Source: Hyphomicrobiales bacterium
GTDB lineage: Bacteria; Pseudomonadota; Alphaproteobacteria; Rhizobiales; Methyloligellaceae
Assembly (NCBI GenBank): GCA_028280515.1
Contig: JANQLP010000077.1
Coordinates: forward strand, 1 to 64,000
Length of the DNA: 64,000 bases
Direction: 5' to 3'
Shown here: positions 25,799 to 35,059 of the stretch, in pieces
Position numbering within the stretch: position 1 is the stretch's first letter
Layout: every line of letters begins with the position of its first letter
Notes under the pieces: generated by a model
The model's input: the letters and a program-made list of their open reading frames with translations, nothing else
Told to the model about the DNA's origin: nothing
Database searches by the model: none
Program-made: the position numbers and the translations under genes

Positions 25799-26647
25799 AT
25801 GCGGTTGTTGCTTTGCCTTGTTGCCGGATTCGTCGCGGTGCTGACCCAGGTTGGGACCGGCAACGCGGCGCCGGCGCGCGTGGTTTCCATGAACCTCTGT
25901 ACCGACCAGCTCGCGATGTTGCTGGCGGCGGAAGGGCAGCTTGTCTCCGTATCCTATCTTGCGCGAAACGAACGCTCTTCGGCGATGGCCCGGGAGGCAA
26001 GGGCCTACCCGGTCAATCACGGACTGGCCGAGGAGATATTCCTTCTCAGACCGGACCTCGTAATTGCCGGACAGTTTACCTCTCAGGCCACGGTTGCGAT
26101 GCTGAAGCGACTGGGTATACCCGTCGCGATCATGTCACCGGCCTACTCGCTGGACGATGTACGGGAGCGGGTAACGGAGCTGGGCCGGCATCTGGGGCAA
26201 GAGAGGACGGCAGCAGAGCTCGTCGCGGCGTTCGATGCGGAACTTGCAGCGCTGCGGGGGCCTTCAGCGAAACGGCCTCCCAGACGTCCCCGCGCCGCTG
26301 TCTACGCTGCGAACGGTTATATGTCGGGGCCCGAAAGCCTGTCCGGTGCAATCCTCGACGCCGCTGGTTTCGATAATGTGGCGAGGGAAGTGGGCGTGCC
26401 TGTTGGCGGACTGCTTCCGCTCGAACAGCTCGTGCTCCTGAACCCCGACGTGATCGTCCTGCCGACACCATGGCCTGGCGCATCGCGGTCGGAGGAAGTG
26501 CTTGGTCATCCGGCGCTGCTGGCCTTGCGAGACCGGACAGCGACAGCCCCGCTTACTGATCGCGACTGGATTTGCGGAACGCCGAAGGTGCTCAACGCTA
26601 TCGCCGAGCTGGTGAATGTGCGCAAGAAGATATCCGAGGCGCCGTGA
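25799..26647 (+). CDS. btuF: cobalamin ABC transporter periplasmic binding protein BtuF
   Basis: This 282-residue class III periplasmic protein has a signal peptide (about 1-24). The mature chain opens ARVVSMNLCTDQLAMLLAAEGQLVSVSYLARN, the BtuF/FecB-type first domain. VYAANGYMSGPESLSGAILDAAGFDNVA and the final RDWICGTPKVLNAIAEL are typical of alphaproteobacterial BtuF. It begins three bases after btuB and overlaps btuC by four bases, delivering corrinoid to BtuCD. Confidence 0.9.
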   Translation: MRLLLCLVAGFVAVLTQVGTGNAAPARVVSMNLCTDQLAMLLAAEGQLVSVSYLARNERSSAMAREARAYPVNHGLAEEIFLLRPDLVIAGQFTSQATVAMLKRLGIPVAIMSPAYSLDDVRERVTELGRHLGQERTAAELVAAFDAELAALRGPSAKRPPRRPRAAVYAANGYMSGPESLSGAILDAAGFDNVAREVGVPVGGLLPLEQLVLLNPDVIVLPTPWPGASRSEEVLGHPALLALRDRTATAPLTDRDWICGTPKVLNAIAELVNVRKKISEAP

Positions 26648-27636
26648 CCCGCTATCTCTGGCTTATGATCGGGCTCTCGATTTTGGTTGCGCTGCTCTTT
26701 GTCGCTTCGCTCCTGGTCGGCCCGGCAAAGATCCCGCCGCTTATCAGCCTGTCGGCGCTGATCGGGGGCGATGCAGGCCCGCTGACGCTGGTCATGCGGG
26801 AAATCCGTCTGCCGCGGGCGCTGCTCGGGATCATGGTCGGCGCCAGCCTCGGCTTATGCGGCGCCGCCATGCAGGGCTATCTGCGCAACCCGCTCGCCGA
26901 GCCCGGCCTGATCGGCGTGAGCGGGTCCGCCGCACTGGGTGCGGTGATCGCAATTCAGACCGGCCTCACGGCAGCATTCGCACTCGCTTTGCCGCTGGCG
27001 GCGCTCGCCGGCGCAGCTACATCGGTTGCATTGCTCTTCGTACTCGCGGGGCCGCGCGGTGGCTCGCTGACGCTTATCCTCGCCGGCATCGCAATCTCGG
27101 CACTCGCTGGCGCATTCACGGCGCTGGTTCTGAACCTCTCACCCAATCCCTTCGCGACGACCGAGATTGTGTTCTGGATGATGGGCTCGTTGGCCGACCG
27201 CTCCTTCTTGCATGTGGCGCTCGCGCTGCCCTTCATTGTTCTGGGCATGGCCCTGCTGCTACCGCTTGCGCGCGGGCTCGATACGCTCACGCTTGGTGAG
27301 GATGCAGCGGCGGCGCTCGGCACGCACTTGTTGCGCTTGCGGCTGATGTTGATCAGCGGCGTGGCGGCGATGGTGGGAGCAGCCACTGCGGTGGCGGGTA
27401 CGGTCGGCTTTGTCGGACTGGTGGTGCCGCATTTGTTGCGTCGGGCTGTCGGCGCCCAACCGGGCAAACTCCTGGCCGCCTCCGCGCTCGGCGGTGCGGC
27501 CATGGTGCTCGCCGCGGACATCGCGGTGCGCCTGATCCTTCCGGGGCGTGATCTGAAGCTCGGCGTTCTTACCGCGATCGTCGGTGCACCGTTGTTTCTG
27601 CATCTCGTTTACCGGACACGAAGGGATCAGGGATGA
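26644..27636 (+). CDS. btuC: cobalamin ABC transporter permease BtuC
   Basis: This FecCD/BtuC-family permease has about ten transmembrane helices. The start is a GTG overlapping the btuF stop (GTGA), giving 330 residues; the longer frame would extend back into btuF. Typical segments are MREIRLPRALLGIMVGASLGLCGAAMQGYLRNPLAEPGLIGVSGSAALGAV, FWMMGSLADRS, LGEDAAAALGTH, and VAGTVGFVGLVVPHLLR, the last being the coupling-helix region that contacts BtuD. Confidence 0.94.
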   Translation: MTRYLWLMIGLSILVALLFVASLLVGPAKIPPLISLSALIGGDAGPLTLVMREIRLPRALLGIMVGASLGLCGAAMQGYLRNPLAEPGLIGVSGSAALGAVIAIQTGLTAAFALALPLAALAGAATSVALLFVLAGPRGGSLTLILAGIAISALAGAFTALVLNLSPNPFATTEIVFWMMGSLADRSFLHVALALPFIVLGMALLLPLARGLDTLTLGEDAAAALGTHLLRLRLMLISGVAAMVGAATAVAGTVGFVGLVVPHLLRRAVGAQPGKLLAASALGGAAMVLAADIAVRLILPGRDLKLGVLTAIVGAPLFLHLVYRTRRDQG

Positions 27637-28400
27637 CGCTCCTCGCGCTTGAAGGTCTGACAGTGCTTCGCGGAGAGATCCCCGTCGTGGACACCGTCTC
27701 GCTCAGCATCGTGCCGGGCGAGGTCATGGGCCTCATCGGGCCGAACGGTGCAGGGAAGACGACATTGATGCGTGGTGCGCTTGGCCTGTTGCCGCATCGC
27801 GGGCGCTCTACGCTTTCAGCGCTCACGTCAGGACAAAGGGCCCGCATCGCCGCATGGCTTCCACAGGCGCGCGAAATCGCCTGGCCGGTCTCCGTCGAAA
27901 CCTTGGTGACGCTCGGACGCGTACCCTACGGGGCAGGACGCATGGCGCTATCGCCGCAGGACGTGCGTGCCGTTTCCGCAGCCCTTGATCAGATGGACCT
28001 GGGGAGCTTCCGGCAGCGCATTGCGACACGCTTGTCAGGCGGGGAGCAGGCCCGTGTTCTGCTCGCCCGTGCGCTTGCACAGGAAACGCCGCTGCTGCTG
28101 GCCGATGAACCCATAGCCGGCCTTGACCCCGCGCATCAGATCACGACCATGGAGGTGTTCAAAGGGCTCGCCTGCGATGGGCGTAGTGTGGTCGTATCAC
28201 TTCACGATCTGGGACTTGCGGCGCGGTTTTGCACGAGACTGGTGCTGATGGACAAGGGCAAGCTGGTAGCCGATGGCCTGCCGGGTGACGTACTCTCGCC
28301 CGATCGTCTCGCCGGTGTCTTCGGCATCACTGCCTGGCAGGCGGAGACGCCCGAGGGGCTCGTCATCCAACCCACTTCGCTTTCCGGTTCTGCGCCATGA
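27633..28400 (+). CDS. btuD: cobalamin ABC transporter ATP-binding protein BtuD
   Basis: This 255-residue FepC/BtuD-type ATPase has Walker A GPNGAGKTT (about 35-43), the signature LSGGEQARVLLARAL and Walker B LLLADEPIAGLDP, followed by the switch-histidine segment VVSLHDLGLAARFC. The ATG overlaps the btuC stop by four bases, and its own end overlaps the cbiZ start. It powers corrinoid import through BtuC. Confidence 0.94.
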   Translation: MTLLALEGLTVLRGEIPVVDTVSLSIVPGEVMGLIGPNGAGKTTLMRGALGLLPHRGRSTLSALTSGQRARIAAWLPQAREIAWPVSVETLVTLGRVPYGAGRMALSPQDVRAVSAALDQMDLGSFRQRIATRLSGGEQARVLLARALAQETPLLLADEPIAGLDPAHQITTMEVFKGLACDGRSVVVSLHDLGLAARFCTRLVLMDKGKLVADGLPGDVLSPDRLAGVFGITAWQAETPEGLVIQPTSLSGSAP

Positions 28401-29119
28401 ACGTGACCCATACCGCGCCATGGCTGATCGCGGATTTGTATGAACCGCATCGCGTACTGAGCTGGGCCTTGAACCGGCCTGGGTTTTCGATTGCGCGCCG
28501 GGTCGTGTTCCGTGAGGTACGCAATCTTGATCTCCCGGAGAATGTTGACGCCGCGCGTTGGCTCGATGATGCGCTCGCCACGGCGGGTCTGTCAGATGCG
28601 CCGGCCTTGCTGACATCGCGCGCCGTTCAATCCTATCAACTCACCGAGGCGCGTGCGGGTGAAGTCACGGCCCACTGTCTGGCAACGGTGGGGTTCTCGA
28701 ATGCGGAGCGCGTCGGCCATCGGCACGTTTTGCGACACCTGCCTGAACCGGCACGATTTGGCACGATCAACATCGCTGTGCGTCTGTCCGCAACACTCAC
28801 GGAGGCGGCACACATTGAGGCCCTGACGATCGCCGCCGAGGCCAGAACGGCCGCAGTCATGGACTCACGCGTGGTGCTGCCCCGGGGTCTGGCGACGGGA
28901 ACCGGCACAGATTGTATCGCATTGGCGTGTCCGACATCGGTGCATCAGCCGCACGCCAGGTTCGCCGGTCTGCACACGGATGTGGGTGAGGCGCTCGGCC
29001 GTTCTGTCTACGACGCTGTATCAAAGGGGACGGCAGACTGGCTCGCCACGCGGCCGGATCTCGAACCACACCATGATCGTAAGACTGAACCACCCAAGCG
29101 AACTCAACACGATTCTTAG
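28397..29119 (+). CDS. cbiZ: adenosylcobinamide amidohydrolase CbiZ
   Basis: CbiZ removes the aminopropanol side chain from adenosylcobinamide (and in Rhodobacter from pseudocobalamin), yielding adenosylcobyric acid for re-synthesis of usable B12. The 240-residue frame shows the family core: INIAVRLSATLTEAAHIEALTIAAEARTAAVMD (about 125-157) and GTGTDCIALACP (about 170-181), then GLHTDVGEALGRSVYDAV. The ATG overlaps btuD (ATGA), so salvage is directly coupled to uptake. The C-terminal tail (EPHHDRKTEPPKRTQHDS) is polar and probably disordered. Confidence 0.9.
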   Translation: MNVTHTAPWLIADLYEPHRVLSWALNRPGFSIARRVVFREVRNLDLPENVDAARWLDDALATAGLSDAPALLTSRAVQSYQLTEARAGEVTAHCLATVGFSNAERVGHRHVLRHLPEPARFGTINIAVRLSATLTEAAHIEALTIAAEARTAAVMDSRVVLPRGLATGTGTDCIALACPTSVHQPHARFAGLHTDVGEALGRSVYDAVSKGTADWLATRPDLEPHHDRKTEPPKRTQHDS

Positions 29120-29152
29120 CTGGCCGAATTTCGAAAATAAGGTTTAGATCCT

Positions 29153-30043
29153 ATGGAGAACGACACAACGGCAAGAGCGGTCCTGTCACCTTGTGTTGGC
29201 GTTTGCGCCCTTGATGAACAGACCGGATGGTGCCTGGGTTGCGGGCGCAGCGGCGACGAGATCGCCGCATGGCAAACCATGAGTCCTGATGAACAGAACG
29301 CGAGTTGGGAAGAGCTGGAAGACCGTCTTGAGCAGCTCTCCGTGCGCGTGCGTCTGCTGCCATGGTTGGAGGGCGACATCGCCGATTGGGTGTCGAACAC
29401 GCTCAGGAATGAACACGGCACGTGGGTTACGGGCGTTCCCGGCGCAGTGGCCGAGTTTCCGTGCGGGCCTTCATATGTCGACGAAAGCGAGCGAAGTTCG
29501 AGCGTCATCACTGGTCGTGCGAAAAAGGCATCCTTCCAGCTTAAACTTCACGAAAAGCTGCGTGCGTTTTCCTTTGGAGACGGTCAGCCCATCGTGCTGG
29601 GTATGCCCAAGGTGAGATCGACACTTTCCGTTGCCGAAACCGTTACATCACTTGGCGCAGACGACGCCGCCATTGACGGTCGATTCAGCAGCGAGTTTCT
29701 CTTCGACTTCGGCTTGGGCCGGTCGAGCAGCCGGTTCTGCATCCGCACGAGTGAACCGGAGTTGCTCTCCGCACTTGAGGAGCAATGCGGTGAGGCCTGG
29801 CCAAGCGTCATGAGCACAATCGGGCCCCTCCTTCTTGCCTACGGCCCGCACCGCGTTGTTGAAAGCGCTTTGGTGCGCATCGAGGTCTACGCACCGATTC
29901 CCGCTCCGGGAACGACGACGCCGCCGGGCGCGCATACACATTTCCTGCCGTCGTTCCTGAAGTCGGGCGAAGAGACACCTGCCGGCCTGACCTTGCCGGA
30001 TTTCGCTTTGCCGGTTGCGATCTATTACCCGAAAACCGGCTGA
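29153..30043 (+). CDS. DUF1289-containing protein with a C-terminal domain of unknown function
   Basis: This protein has 296 residues. The N-terminal 60 residues are a DUF1289 module with four cysteines: SPCVGVCALDEQTGWCLGCGRSGDEIAAW (about 12-40), predicted to bind a metal or Fe-S cluster. About 230 further residues, which I do not recognise, follow. They include repeated short motifs (LPWLEGDIADWV, FGLGRSSSRFCIRT, SEPELLSALEEQCGEAW) and a proline-rich GTTTPPGAHTHFLPSF. It lies 33 bp after cbiZ and is probably the last gene of the btu operon. DUF1289 proteins are normally only 60-90 residues long, so the fusion is unusual. A role in corrinoid handling is inferred from position only. Confidence 0.8.
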   Translation: MENDTTARAVLSPCVGVCALDEQTGWCLGCGRSGDEIAAWQTMSPDEQNASWEELEDRLEQLSVRVRLLPWLEGDIADWVSNTLRNEHGTWVTGVPGAVAEFPCGPSYVDESERSSSVITGRAKKASFQLKLHEKLRAFSFGDGQPIVLGMPKVRSTLSVAETVTSLGADDAAIDGRFSSEFLFDFGLGRSSSRFCIRTSEPELLSALEEQCGEAWPSVMSTIGPLLLAYGPHRVVESALVRIEVYAPIPAPGTTTPPGAHTHFLPSFLKSGEETPAGLTLPDFALPVAIYYPKTG

Positions 30044-30306
30044 TATCGCTGTCGCCGGTAGCGCGAGCGATACATCAAAGGCGCTCGATTTTTCCGTTGC
30101 ATGTCCAGCGCCGGGATCTCAACGTCGCTCGACGGTCGTTTGGTGCAGGTCGCCGTTTTCGAGTGCACAGGCCGAAATCCATCACATTGCGATCCGTAGG
30201 CGTCGCGCCACACCCGGCCTGGAGCCGGATAACCGGCGTGCAGGAAACTTGTATTCCATCCCGGCGCCGGTTCTCATATCGTTGAGCATTAGGCAAAGGA
30301 AGCATA

Positions 30307-31266
30307 TTGATGCATCACCGATTTCCATTCCTGAATGCGCTTCGTTCTTTCGAAGCCGCGTGTAGCGAGGGTTCCCTTACCGGCGCCGCCACGGCCTTAT
30401 CCGTTACGCCCGGCGCCGTGAGCAGGCAGGTGCGGAAACTGGAAGATGAACTGGGATGTCCGTTGTTGGTGCGTCAGGCCCGCGGCGTCGAACCGACGGC
30501 CAAGGGCCATGTCTTGCACAGGGCGATCGGTGAAGCCTTCGATCGCATCGACGCGACCTTGGCCGAAATCCGCGATGACTCCTCTATGGCTGTCCTTTCG
30601 GTGTTTTCATACATAACGGTCGCCGTCGAGTGGTTGGTGCCGCGCATCGGCTCCTTCCATCGCGCGCATCCGCATACCGATCTGCAACTCTACCCCGTGC
30701 GTGAGCCTGCGGGCTTGTTCGATGGCACGATGGATGCCGGAGTTTGGTACGGTCCGGGTGATTGGCCGGACGTAAATGCCGTAGAACTGGTCTTTCCTGA
30801 ATATCTGCCCGTCTGCAGTCCCAGGCTCATCGAAGAGGGCCCACCGCTCCTTTGCCCGGACGATCTCAAGAACCATCAGCTGCTCGCTTCATCGTTTCAG
30901 TTGCCCTTCTGGCAGGCATGGCTGAAAGCTGCCGGCGTCACAAACCTGGATTTGAGCGCGGCGAGAGCATTCGATTCCTCCGCCCAGGTCTATCATGCGG
31001 CGCGCGACGGCCAGGGCATCGCCCTCGGCCAGCGGGCATTCGTCTGCAACGATGTTGCGGCCGGCACCCTCGTCGTTCCCTTCGACGTCGCCGTTCGGGA
31101 CAATCAGGCTTACTGCCTGATTTCCCTGAAGGAACGCAGAAAGGATCCGCGCATAAAGGCCTTTCAGCGCTGGATCGAAACACAGCTTGAAGAGGCCGAA
31201 CGTGTTGCGCGTTCCGCGATGCCCTCGGGCATGACAGTTGTGCCAATGGATCGGTTCGACATTTGA
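30307..31266 (+). CDS. LysR-family regulator, GcvA-like (first of a pair)
   Basis: This 319-residue regulator has an N-terminal HTH (about 5-65: FPFLNALRSFEAACSEGSLTGAATALSVTPGAVSRQVRKLEDELGCPLL) and a LysR substrate domain (about 93-300). The opening PFLNALRSFEAA and the short substrate domain place it in the GcvA/AmpR group. It probably starts at 30310 or 30307 (two consecutive ATG/TTG-like options near GGAAGC). It is followed by a second GcvA-like gene. Targets are unknown; the divergent MmgE/PrpD and dpp genes downstream are the nearest candidates. Confidence 0.9.
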   Translation: MMHHRFPFLNALRSFEAACSEGSLTGAATALSVTPGAVSRQVRKLEDELGCPLLVRQARGVEPTAKGHVLHRAIGEAFDRIDATLAEIRDDSSMAVLSVFSYITVAVEWLVPRIGSFHRAHPHTDLQLYPVREPAGLFDGTMDAGVWYGPGDWPDVNAVELVFPEYLPVCSPRLIEEGPPLLCPDDLKNHQLLASSFQLPFWQAWLKAAGVTNLDLSAARAFDSSAQVYHAARDGQGIALGQRAFVCNDVAAGTLVVPFDVAVRDNQAYCLISLKERRKDPRIKAFQRWIETQLEEAERVARSAMPSGMTVVPMDRFDI

Positions 31267-31432
31267 GTTTTATTCAAGTGTTTTTGACTTAATTGAAATT
31301 GTTCGCCGCTGTGAACTCTGCGAAGAAAAAGGTTGTCTGAAATGACAGTTGATTGAGTCCACATGACCAGGGGATTGGCGAGCGATACCGGCGGCGCTGA
31401 TCCGGACGTCGTGTTGGTCGACAACAAGAGTA

Positions 31433-32335
31433 ATGTCCAAGCGATCAGATATCCCGCCGCTGAACCCGCTACACGTATTTGAGGTTGCAAGCCGGCTCAT
31501 GAGCTTCACGAAAGCGGCCGCGGAGCTAAATGTCACGCAGTCGGCGGTCAGTCGGCAGATTTCGACACTTGAAGGCGCGATTAACGTAAAGCTCTTTAAC
31601 CGGGGTCGCGACGGGATTTCGCTTACCGAAAGTGGCGAGGCCTATCGCAGCGAGATCGGACCGGCATTCGCGCGGATACTGTCGGCAACAAACGAGATCC
31701 GGGACTGCCGGCAATCGGCCCCCTTGCGGCTTCGTGTCTACAGCACATTCGCGGCGCGTTGGCTCATTCCGCGATTGCCGGCGTTCACCGCGCGGCATCC
31801 CGGCATTGAGTTTCGCATGAACACGGGCGTACAGCCGGTTGATTTCAGCCGCGACTCCGCAGATATGGCAATTCAGTTCGGCGACGGCAATTGGACGGAC
31901 ATATCCTGTAAGAAGATCATGGATGACGAGATTCAACCCGTTTGCAGCCCGCGACTGTACGACAGCCTGGGTGGAATCGATGATCCGGATGATCTGACCA
32001 AGGTGCAGCTTGTATCGGCTCGGTTACGTTCGCGTGACTGGAAAGACTGGCTCACAAGTCGCGGGCAGCCTGATCTCGATGCGCGCTACATGGAGTTCCC
32101 GAGTTCCCAGCTGGCATACAGAGCGGCGGTAGCGGGTCTGGGGGTTGCCATGGGGCAGACACACCTCATCGAGGACGATGTTCAGGAAGGCCGCTTGATC
32201 CGGCTCTTCGACAAGCCGATGAGACGAGAGTTGGGCTATTACGCCATGTGGCCCAAAGAACTGTCGCTGAGCCAGAACTTGCGGACGTTCCTCAATTGGA
32301 TCTGTGCGGAAACGCGGGATCTGGTGAAGGATTGA
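31433..32335 (+). CDS. LysR-family regulator, GcvA-like (second of a pair)
   Basis: This 300-residue regulator has HTH residues about 6-65 (IPPLNPLHVFEVASRLMSFTKAAAELNVTQSAVSRQISTLEGAINVKLF) and a substrate domain at about 90-295 containing RLRVYSTFAARWLIPRLPAF and FSRDSADMAIQFGDGNW, both typical of GcvA-type proteins. It converges on the MmgE/PrpD gene with 33 bp between stops. A TGTC-N6-GACA inverted repeat at 31334-31347, about 90 bp upstream of its start, could be its own site. Confidence 0.9.
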   Translation: MSKRSDIPPLNPLHVFEVASRLMSFTKAAAELNVTQSAVSRQISTLEGAINVKLFNRGRDGISLTESGEAYRSEIGPAFARILSATNEIRDCRQSAPLRLRVYSTFAARWLIPRLPAFTARHPGIEFRMNTGVQPVDFSRDSADMAIQFGDGNWTDISCKKIMDDEIQPVCSPRLYDSLGGIDDPDDLTKVQLVSARLRSRDWKDWLTSRGQPDLDARYMEFPSSQLAYRAAVAGLGVAMGQTHLIEDDVQEGRLIRLFDKPMRRELGYYAMWPKELSLSQNLRTFLNWICAETRDLVKD

Positions 32336-32368
32336 CCTGCAATCGATCGCAAGGCGAAACAGTCGCAA

Positions 32369-33775
32369 TCATGCATGAACCTTCACACTCTTTGTGAAGC
32401 CGAGATCGACAACCGTCTCCAGCGACCAAAGCGCCTGCAGTAACGCCTCCGCGTCCCCGTTTGTCATAGTGGCTGAAGCCAACTCCATGAATTTGTCGCT
32501 CAATTGGGCGTCGCTCAGTGGGAGCTCCGGATCACCCACCCTATGGGGCTGGAAGTGTTGGAGCGTTGTTCCGTCTTCAAGCTGAATCGTCACTCGGGCT
32601 GCCCGTTGTTCGGGGAACAGTGCGTCGATCTCCGAGTCCAGTTCGACTTCAATTAGCGGCATTAATCCGAGAACAACCGGATCACTCATCCGTTCCGGGC
32701 TCGTCGCATCGAGCCGGATACTCTTGTGGACGATCCCGCTGGCGATGATGAAGGGCAGGCAAAAGCGCGCTGCCGACGGCGAGTCGATACACTGATTTCC
32801 CGTCACGTTATAGGTCGCCGAATATCCGCCTATCGTAATTCCCGCAATATCCGCCGCTGTGAAGCCGTGTTTTTTCTGCAGGTGAAGAACGCCATCGAGT
32901 GCAGCAAAAATATGCCCGCAGCAGCCGTGATTCTTGATGGTGATACGTGTGATGTTGTAGCTCTGCCGTTCGTCCAGAGCGGCCTCCCAGTCGACATCCG
33001 CACTCATTGCCTGGCCGAGCCCGCATTCACCCTCAAACATGTCGCCGGGAGCGGTGACACCGCCTTGGGCGCTGGCGACGGCGACATGACCTGCATCGGC
33101 GGCATGGCCGGCGTGCAGCGGTTTGATCCTGGCATCTCCGCGGAAGGCCTGCTGCAATCCTGCGGCCATGGTCGCGGCGGTCGACAGGGCATTGGACATC
33201 GTCTTTGCGTCGAGATCGTACAGGAGGCCAACGGCAGCCGTGGCGCCGAACGTGCCGACAGTGCCGGTGTTGTGCCAATACTTGTAGTGTGAGCGGCCCA
33301 TCGCTTTGCCGATACGGGTGGAGACCTCGTAACCGGCAATCACGCTGATGATCAGGTCTTGGCCTGTCCTGTTGAGCGCCTGCGCGGCTGCGAGAGCGGC
33401 TGCAATGGTCGGGCTTCCCGGATGATAAATCGCCGGAGCGAAGATATCGTCGAACTCTGTTGCGTGTGATGCTGTCCCGTTGATCAGCGCGGCCAACCGG
33501 GCTGGTGCGCGTTTGCCGGTCAGCGTCATTGCATTGCCGAAGCCAAGACCGTCAGCAAGTCCGCTCTCCAGGGCCCTTGCCTCGGGGCCCAGCGCGCCTG
33601 GCAGAGCTGCAGAATACCAGTCGACGATACATCGTTTGGCGGCGTGGATAACGTCCTTCGGCTGACTGCAATACTGCTGGGATATCGCGAGTTCCGCAAA
33701 CCGATGAGCGAGCGACGCAGTGCTGGTCTGCGACACTGCCGGTACAATTCCGGCGTGTTCATTTGCAGTATCCAT
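32369..33775 (-). CDS. MmgE/PrpD family protein
   Basis: This member of the MmgE/PrpD family (2-methylcitrate dehydratase, cis-aconitate decarboxylase and many uncharacterised homologues) has 468 residues from ATG 33775, after AAGGTG. The longer frame from 33886 runs into the promoter region. Diagnostic segments are ATEFDDIFAPAIYHPGSPTIAAALAAAQ (about 100-127), LHAGHAADAGHVAVASAQGGVTAP (about 212-235) and KNHGCCGHIFAALDGVL. Outside propionate loci such proteins usually have unknown substrates, often in catabolic clusters. It is divergent from the dpp-like operon. Confidence 0.88.
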   Translation of the reverse strand: MDTANEHAGIVPAVSQTSTASLAHRFAELAISQQYCSQPKDVIHAAKRCIVDWYSAALPGALGPEARALESGLADGLGFGNAMTLTGKRAPARLAALINGTASHATEFDDIFAPAIYHPGSPTIAAALAAAQALNRTGQDLIISVIAGYEVSTRIGKAMGRSHYKYWHNTGTVGTFGATAAVGLLYDLDAKTMSNALSTAATMAAGLQQAFRGDARIKPLHAGHAADAGHVAVASAQGGVTAPGDMFEGECGLGQAMSADVDWEAALDERQSYNITRITIKNHGCCGHIFAALDGVLHLQKKHGFTAADIAGITIGGYSATYNVTGNQCIDSPSAARFCLPFIIASGIVHKSIRLDATSPERMSDPVVLGLMPLIEVELDSEIDALFPEQRAARVTIQLEDGTTLQHFQPHRVGDPELPLSDAQLSDKFMELASATMTNGDAEALLQALWSLETVVDLGFTKSVKVHA

Positions 33776-34117
33776 CTCACACCTTTCTGCCCTGACCGTC
33801 GGATGTGGCCCAACGCCCAAAGGTCCGGTCACAGCTTGATGCCTCAAATGCTGCCAATTGATGCAATGGAGCAAGCGCATTTCCAACTGACGAAGAGGTA
33901 ATCAAGCATTCGGTTACATCATGGGCTCGCCAGCAATCTTGTCCGGCAAAAAGAAGGGTGAACAGGTTCCGGCAGTCCGCATTCGCAATACGAACATTGA
34001 AATTCACAATTGGCAGTTGAGGCACCAATAGGCGCCAACTACGGTTCAGACCGAGGAAACAGCCGATCCTCCGCCGGCAATTGAAACGATCGGCGGGCAC
34101 TCGGAGCGCGTGCGGTA
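33776..34117. promoter_or_regulatory. divergent intergenic region with a 10-bp inverted repeat
   Basis: The 342 bp between the MmgE/PrpD gene and the dpp-like operon contain no gene. CTGCCAATTG (33851-33860) recurs as its reverse complement CAATTGGCAG (34007-34016), 75-100 bp from each start codon. Such paired sites in a divergent promoter suit one shared regulator, for example one of the two LysR proteins. Core promoter hexamers are not clear. Confidence 0.5.
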
Positions 34118-35059
34118 ATGGGCTTCTACATTCTGCGGAGAATTGTCGCGACGATTCCGGTCATGATGATCGTCGCATTCTTCGTCTTCGGCCTGCTTTA
34201 CCTTGCTCCCGGCGATCCGGCGGAGATCATTGCCGGCGACCATGCGACCCCGGAGCAGATCGAAGCCGTGCGTCAGTCCCTGGGGCTGAACGAACCTTTC
34301 CTCGTGAGATTTTTCGAGTGGTTGCTGGATATCGTCCGAGGCGATCTGGGGAACTCCGTGTTCAGTGGAAAACCGGTCACCGAGCTCATCCTGCAGCGGT
34401 TGGAGCCGACCCTGTCCCTGATGGTCCTGACGCTGATATTCGCGGTGTCGACTGCAATCCCGCTCGGGGTGATCGCGGCGAATTATGCCGGCAGCTGGGT
34501 TGATCGCACGATCATGGCTGTTGCCGTGCTTGGATTTTCGGTGCCGGTTTTTGCGACCGGCTATGCCATGGCATTCGTGTTTTCGATCGAGCTCAAGTGG
34601 CTGCCGATACAAGGCTATGCGGATCTGTCGAAGGGGGTCGGACTTTGGCTCTCACACCTGGTATTGCCGGCCGTCTCGCTCGGCAGCGTGTACATGGCGC
34701 TTATCGCCCGAATTACCAGAGCCTCGATGCTCGAAGTGTTGCATCAGGATTACATCCGCACGGCCCGTGCCAAAGGCCAGTCGCAAGCCAGGATTCTCTT
34801 CCTGCACGCGCTGAAGAATGCCTCGATATCGATCATGACCGTCGTCGGTCTCGGCATCGCACTGATGATTGGCGGTGCGGTGGTGACGGAGAGCGTCTTC
34901 GCAATTCCCGGCATCGGACGTCTCACCATCGACGCGATCCTGCAGCGTGACTATCCCCTTATTCAGGGCGTGGTGCTGTTCTTCAGCTTCATCTATGTCT
35001 TGGTGAATTTGCTGGTGGACATCTCGTACACCGTCATCGACCCGAGGATTCGGTATTGA
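34118..35059 (+). CDS. peptide/nickel-type ABC transporter permease (DppB family)
   Basis: This 313-residue inner-membrane permease has six hydrophobic segments. It begins MGFYILRRIVATIPVMMIVAFFVFGLLYLAPGDPAEII, the DppB/OppB hallmark including APGDPA. The EAA loop ITRASMLEVLHQDYIRTARAKGQSQARILFLHALKNA is at about 202-238, and ESVFAIPGIGRL follows. It is the first gene of a four-gene set (permease, permease, ATPase, ATPase). No binding-protein gene is adjacent; the nearest family-5 binding protein lies 12.5 kb downstream. Confidence 0.93.
   Translation: MGFYILRRIVATIPVMMIVAFFVFGLLYLAPGDPAEIIAGDHATPEQIEAVRQSLGLNEPFLVRFFEWLLDIVRGDLGNSVFSGKPVTELILQRLEPTLSLMVLTLIFAVSTAIPLGVIAANYAGSWVDRTIMAVAVLGFSVPVFATGYAMAFVFSIELKWLPIQGYADLSKGVGLWLSHLVLPAVSLGSVYMALIARITRASMLEVLHQDYIRTARAKGQSQARILFLHALKNASISIMTVVGLGIALMIGGAVVTESVFAIPGIGRLTIDAILQRDYPLIQGVVLFFSFIYVLVNLLVDISYTVIDPRIRY

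Noticed and set aside
24620-26020. 466-codon minus-strand open frame opposite btuB and btuF
   Set aside because: Composition is that of an antisense frame, it has no recognisable domain, and it crosses two real genes.
31334-31347. TGTC-N6-GACA as a LysR binding box
   Set aside because: Four-base arms and no T-N11-A core; too weak to annotate separately.
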